In this document: positions 59,854-64,000 of the stretch, piece after piece
How the letters are laid out: each line of letters begins with the position of its first letter
How positions within the stretch are numbered: the stretch's first letter is position 1
Assembly (NCBI GenBank): GCA_036785705.1
Contig: JAWUZG010000297.1
Span: 372,001 to 436,000 of the forward strand
Origin: Acanthornis magna
Lineage: Eukaryota; Chordata; Aves; Passeriformes; Acanthizidae
DNA: 64,000 nucleotides
Direction: 5' to 3'
Notes under the pieces: generated by a model
Databases searched by the model: none
The model's input: only the letters and a program-made list of their open reading frames with translations
Told to the model about the DNA's origin: nothing
Program-made: the position numbers and the translations under genes

Positions 59854-62800
59854 TCTCTCCTCTAACAAGTAATAAGGAAGCAGGGTATCTAGCTTAGATT
59901 CTAGCTCTTTTTAAAATTGTGTTAAAATTGTAGGGGGTCACAGCTGAGGAAATTCTGCCAATATCACACCAAAAACTTCCTGCTTCACAGTATGAAGCCT
60001 GGTACAGTGGAAATCCTATTAAGACAAATATTTACAGATAAAAATGATGTTGAATGAAAGTTTCAGTGTTCTCTTTTTCATCAGCAGTTACGCAAGTCAC
60101 TTTCTGTTCTACCACAAATATTGATTTATATTAATCACAAAACCTTCATGACTTGCAGGCATGAAAGAAAATCAATACAGTAATGGTTAGTTTTCTGCTA
60201 GCCAGCACATTTGTGTGACAGAAGAGGGCACACAATGAAGCCCTGTGGTAAGTCTGTAGGTAAACGGATGAGAAATGTGAGAGCAAAAATGCTGGTAGTG
60301 AATGGGAAGTAAATCCTTTAACAGCCCTAACACAAATATGCTTTGAATGCTGATTTTACTCCATCTCAGAAGCCTATATTTAGAATTCAGCATGGGAGAA
60401 CAGCTCTAGGAACCACATTTCCACAAGGCATTTGGTACATCTCAGACTTATTATTCAGATGCTACTGACAGATCTCCTCTCCTACTCTTCATACGTAAAA
60501 ATTGCCACAATGAAGCTTAATTATTCAATAGTAACAGTGCATTTCATTCATACACACTTCTCTGTAAAACAGACACTGCTGTGTAACTCCATGACCAATG
60601 TAACAATGTGCTCTTTAAAATAACACCTCCATGATCTCAAACATACCTGTGTCAGAAAAGTCAGCATACAGATGAATTACTACTTCTGTGTCACTGGAAC
60701 TGATATAACAGGATCTGTAGCATGAAAACCAAAGCACAGATGCCAGCTGAATCACACAGCTGATAGAACGAGACTAAAAGAGAGTAAAATACATCCATCT
60801 GTCCTGACTGAGGTACTGACTTCTTAGACTACTCTGTCTCCTGAAATGCACAAGGCCAGTGCAGTCAACAGAGATATTCTTGTTTATGTTTGCAATGAAT
60901 TTTCACATAGACCTTTTTCTACTGAATTGTGGTTTACCGCTCACAAGCTGAATCTAGTTCTGCTTTAAAAAAATAGTGCTATTAGTCTATGCAATTCTGT
61001 AATGGAGTAGGAAATAAAGATTATAAAAAGTCACTGAATGCACTCTCTTAAAGTGTCCCAAAATTCCTTTTGCAGATAAGAAATTTTGGGGAAAGTCAGT
61101 TTTCTTTTTGTAGTGCACCAGGGAGGCAAAACTGCATGCCACAATCTTAATTACAGTTTTACATGCTCGGAAATGAGCTATGCTGTCAGTAGTTTGTAGC
61201 TACAGTAAATGAAAGCAGAATCTACTTTTTAGTGACAGAAGACAACATAAGAAAAGTATGAGTATGCATTAGTAGCACTTAAAGAGATTATGATACGGCT
61301 GAAGATTTTTATAACATTAACTTCCAATATTAATGAATGCACATGAATTTCAGACATAACAATTTCTATTTAACTTACAAGGCTGCCAGTTTGTCTTTAA
61401 AGACAATTCAAAAGGGAAACAAAAATGACAATCACAAAAAAAATACCTATTTAAATCTTTAAATCTAATCTGTGGAACCTGCTTCACAAATGAACTCTTT
61501 GCAGTAATGCATTCCTGTCTTGATAAAATGTTGAGATTTGCAAGGAAATGAACAGATACTATTTTCTAATTCTCTCTAGAAACCCAGAAAAGAACGGTTA
61601 GGTTCTATTGACCCTGTCTAAATGAAGCTGGAGGAACTGTCCAGAGCATATGAATATAATATAAATATAAAAATATAATAAAAACTGTAAATTTGGAGGT
61701 GGTAGTCTTGACCAGGTTGGTTGATGTTCTTTCTACTGAGGTCTGCTTTTCTCCTGTGAAGTTACTGACTGTAATGCAGGTGAATAACAACCAACAAGAA
61801 ACTGGTAACAAAAGTGTAATGGATTATTGCATCAATGATTTCTGTGATTTCACTTAAGGTGATAATTTGCTACTAAATTCTGCTATTTAGAGGTTGAATT
61901 ATCTCAAAATTGTATTGTAATTTAAACAATTGGTAAAAGTCCTAAAGTAGGAATGCTAATATGGGCTTTAGAGGGGAAGAAAAAAGCAACAAGAAGGAAG
62001 ATTTAACAAAATATTTGGAAATTTTAAAAATAATTTTACTCTGTAAGTGCAAAGAAGGTGAGTATGCATTTTATGGAATTCAGTAAGCGAAAAAATTTAT
62101 CTGCAACCATTATTTCTCCTTCTTTGTATACAGAACCCCTATATAATGTGAGAAATCACTGAAAAATATTTTACTAAAAACAAGACTAGTGTAATATCAT
62201 GCAGCCTAAGGAAAAATTGTGGAGTTTTTATACATCAAAATGCTTTACAGAATGAAATGTTCTGGATTTTTTTTTTTTTTTTAATTTTGAAAATGTAAGT
62301 GTTTTCCTGGTACTTTCAATACAAACAAAAGTACTTTGGAACAAAAGCCTCAAAACATTTAATGCAAGCACTGGAATATATTTCCCTGAGTCCTTATGTA
62401 ATGTTACTTTTCAAAAAAGACAACTTCAGTGCAAAACCTGCAATCCTCAAGCCCTGGAGAACTGTGGGAGCTGTAGTTCCAGCGACTGTCACTTCACCTT
62501 CTCCGTCACCTGCAAACTCTGTGGTCAGACTCAGCCTTTTGCCAAATTCAGAATATCTCTGCACACAGAGATCTGGGGGTCAGGCAGTACAGGAGGAGTG
62601 AAGAATGAGGGAAGAACGCACACACACACAGCTCCCACGAGGCACCAGAGCAGCACACACCTGCCACACACACCTCAAAGTCACCTGAAATGAGACTCCG
62701 CAACTCAGCAAACTGTTTTCATTTTGTTTGATTCAAACTAAAGGTTTACTTTAGATTTCCATGGCAGAATATTTGCATCTGAAGGCACTGAGAGGGAGCT

Positions 62801-64000
62801 GAGGTTATTGGGTTTTATGACCAGAAGAGACATGAAACCAGAGACATGAATGAGGCTCTCCAGCAACTCACAGAATTAATCAGTCACGTGTTTCCTATCC
62901 TGCAAGAACTTCAGCTCCACACAGTAGCAATATTCCCTCCCGGCTAAATTCTATGCCTATGTAATTATATCCAGTTCTGCTGCAGTTAATAAAGCGGCAG
63001 AAATTTACAGCAAGGGTAAGCACACCAATCTCAGCCACCTTCAGCCTTGGTATTAAGCACAGAATATCTCCATTTATCTCATTTGTTCCTTTCATAAACA
63101 TCTTTAGAAGAGTTCTACCTATTGCATAAGAATTTATTTCCTCAAATTACTACATCACGCATCAGAGTAATTTCAACACTTATTTCCTTTCAACAATTCA
63201 GATAATTATGTTTAAGGACTTAGAACAAGCTTACATAAAGTCACTTTACTTTATTTATTATGTGACGGTTGCTGTATTACTCATGAGTAACCAGAGCCTG
63301 TCACATTGCAAAATTTCATGAATAATGTCATATATTATGCATGCATGTATAGTTCAGCATTGTCAAATATAACCAAACAATTAATAAAACAAACGAAGAA
63401 TGCATAATTGAAGTGCTAAATCTGAGAACTCAGAATTGAAATTACTAACAGAGGATTACCCATCTGCCAGGAAAATATCCATTGTAAGCAATCCGAGTGC
63501 AGTCAACCAATCTACAGTTTTTTTAAAAAATTAAGTATTGCTATTAGAAACTGATTATACTTTTTAACAGCAATAAATCCCCATGAAATTAGTTATTGTT
63601 TACCACAGCTGTAGCATTAACCTTTTGAAGCAAATTTAGCAAATTGCTAGCTAATGCTAATGACCAATTTTGAAAGGGATTACTGCTTAATTATATCATG
63701 TACAGTAGTAGTCATAAGATAGGATCATTTTGACGCCAGCTGCATCTTAACAGGAACAGTCTGAATTGGAACGAAGAACATTAACCCAAAATCAGTAGCT
63801 CATATAATTAGAAGGAGCATGAGGACTACTCAGATGTGGTTTTTTTTGTATGAGCAGGAAAAAAGAAACACCTTTGGTTTACATTAGAATGATCATGCTC
63901 TTTTAAAAGAACAGCTAAAGCGTGAACAACTGCTCCCAAGGACCTATCTATTGTCAGACTTATGCAGTGTGCTTGCTCAATTGTTTGCTTCGTGTGACCT
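59854..64000. other. Outer AT-rich part of right arm
   Basis: Mirror of 18107-22249. No gene recognised. Continues past the window end. Confidence 0.5.

Larger units (their letters stand above)
48783..64000 (-). repeat. Right arm of giant inverted repeat, runs off window
   Basis: Reverse complement of 18107-33723. The arm is cut by the window end, so its full length and outer junction are unknown. Features within it mirror the left arm on the opposite strand. Confidence 0.95.

Noticed and set aside
18107..64000. Palindrome as a simple read fold-back artefact
   Set aside because: A 15 kb unique spacer, independent substitutions and strong array length differences make this less likely. Not fully excluded without raw reads.
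1..64000. tRNA, rRNA or known snRNA genes
   Set aside because: I scanned for tRNA-like A/B boxes and conserved RNA words and saw none I could support.

Overview
This window is vertebrate nuclear DNA, most likely from a bird and probably a songbird. The clues are a CR1-type LINE 3' end with its (ATTCT)n tail, avian-type endogenous retrovirus (ERV) pieces, an AT-rich background, and no compact gene arrangement. I find no intact cellular protein-coding gene. Nearly all long open frames here are low-complexity or chance frames.

The dominant structure is a very large inverted repeat (palindrome). The left arm (18107-33723) and the right arm (48783 to the window end at 64000) are reverse complements of each other. 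They differ by scattered single-base substitutions, a few small indels and large length differences at microsatellites. Base 18107 pairs with 64000, and 33723 pairs with 48783. The right arm runs off the window, so the outer boundary is not seen. The 15.1 kb between the arms is single-copy spacer. Such arm-spacer-arm structures, kept similar by arm-to-arm gene conversion, are known from sex chromosomes, including avian W chromosomes. W linkage here is inference, and a fold-back assembly artefact must be excluded.

Layout: 1-18106 is AT-rich DNA outside the visible palindrome, with simple repeats, one 72-bp hairpin and a small tandem array. Each arm holds, from outside to inside: about 4.1 kb of AT-rich DNA; a CR1 3' end split by a 1391-bp LTR-type insertion with a 5-bp target duplication; about 2.8 kb of unassigned DNA; a long polypyrimidine/polypurine tract; a GC-rich, G-quadruplex-prone island; two direct 263-bp repeats; and about 4.3 kb containing a small coiled-coil-like coding fragment and microsatellites.

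The spacer holds a decayed minus-strand ERV: candidate 5' LTR, primer-binding site, leader repeats, gag, protease and the start of reverse transcriptase, then env, with most of pol deleted and no 3' LTR found. It also holds a second, unidentified gag-like frame, GA and GT tracts, two weak LTR-like segments and a diverged third copy of the 263-bp repeat. Just inside the sharp arm boundary, homology between the two sides continues at only about 86% identity, so an older inverted duplication lies beneath the homogenised arms.
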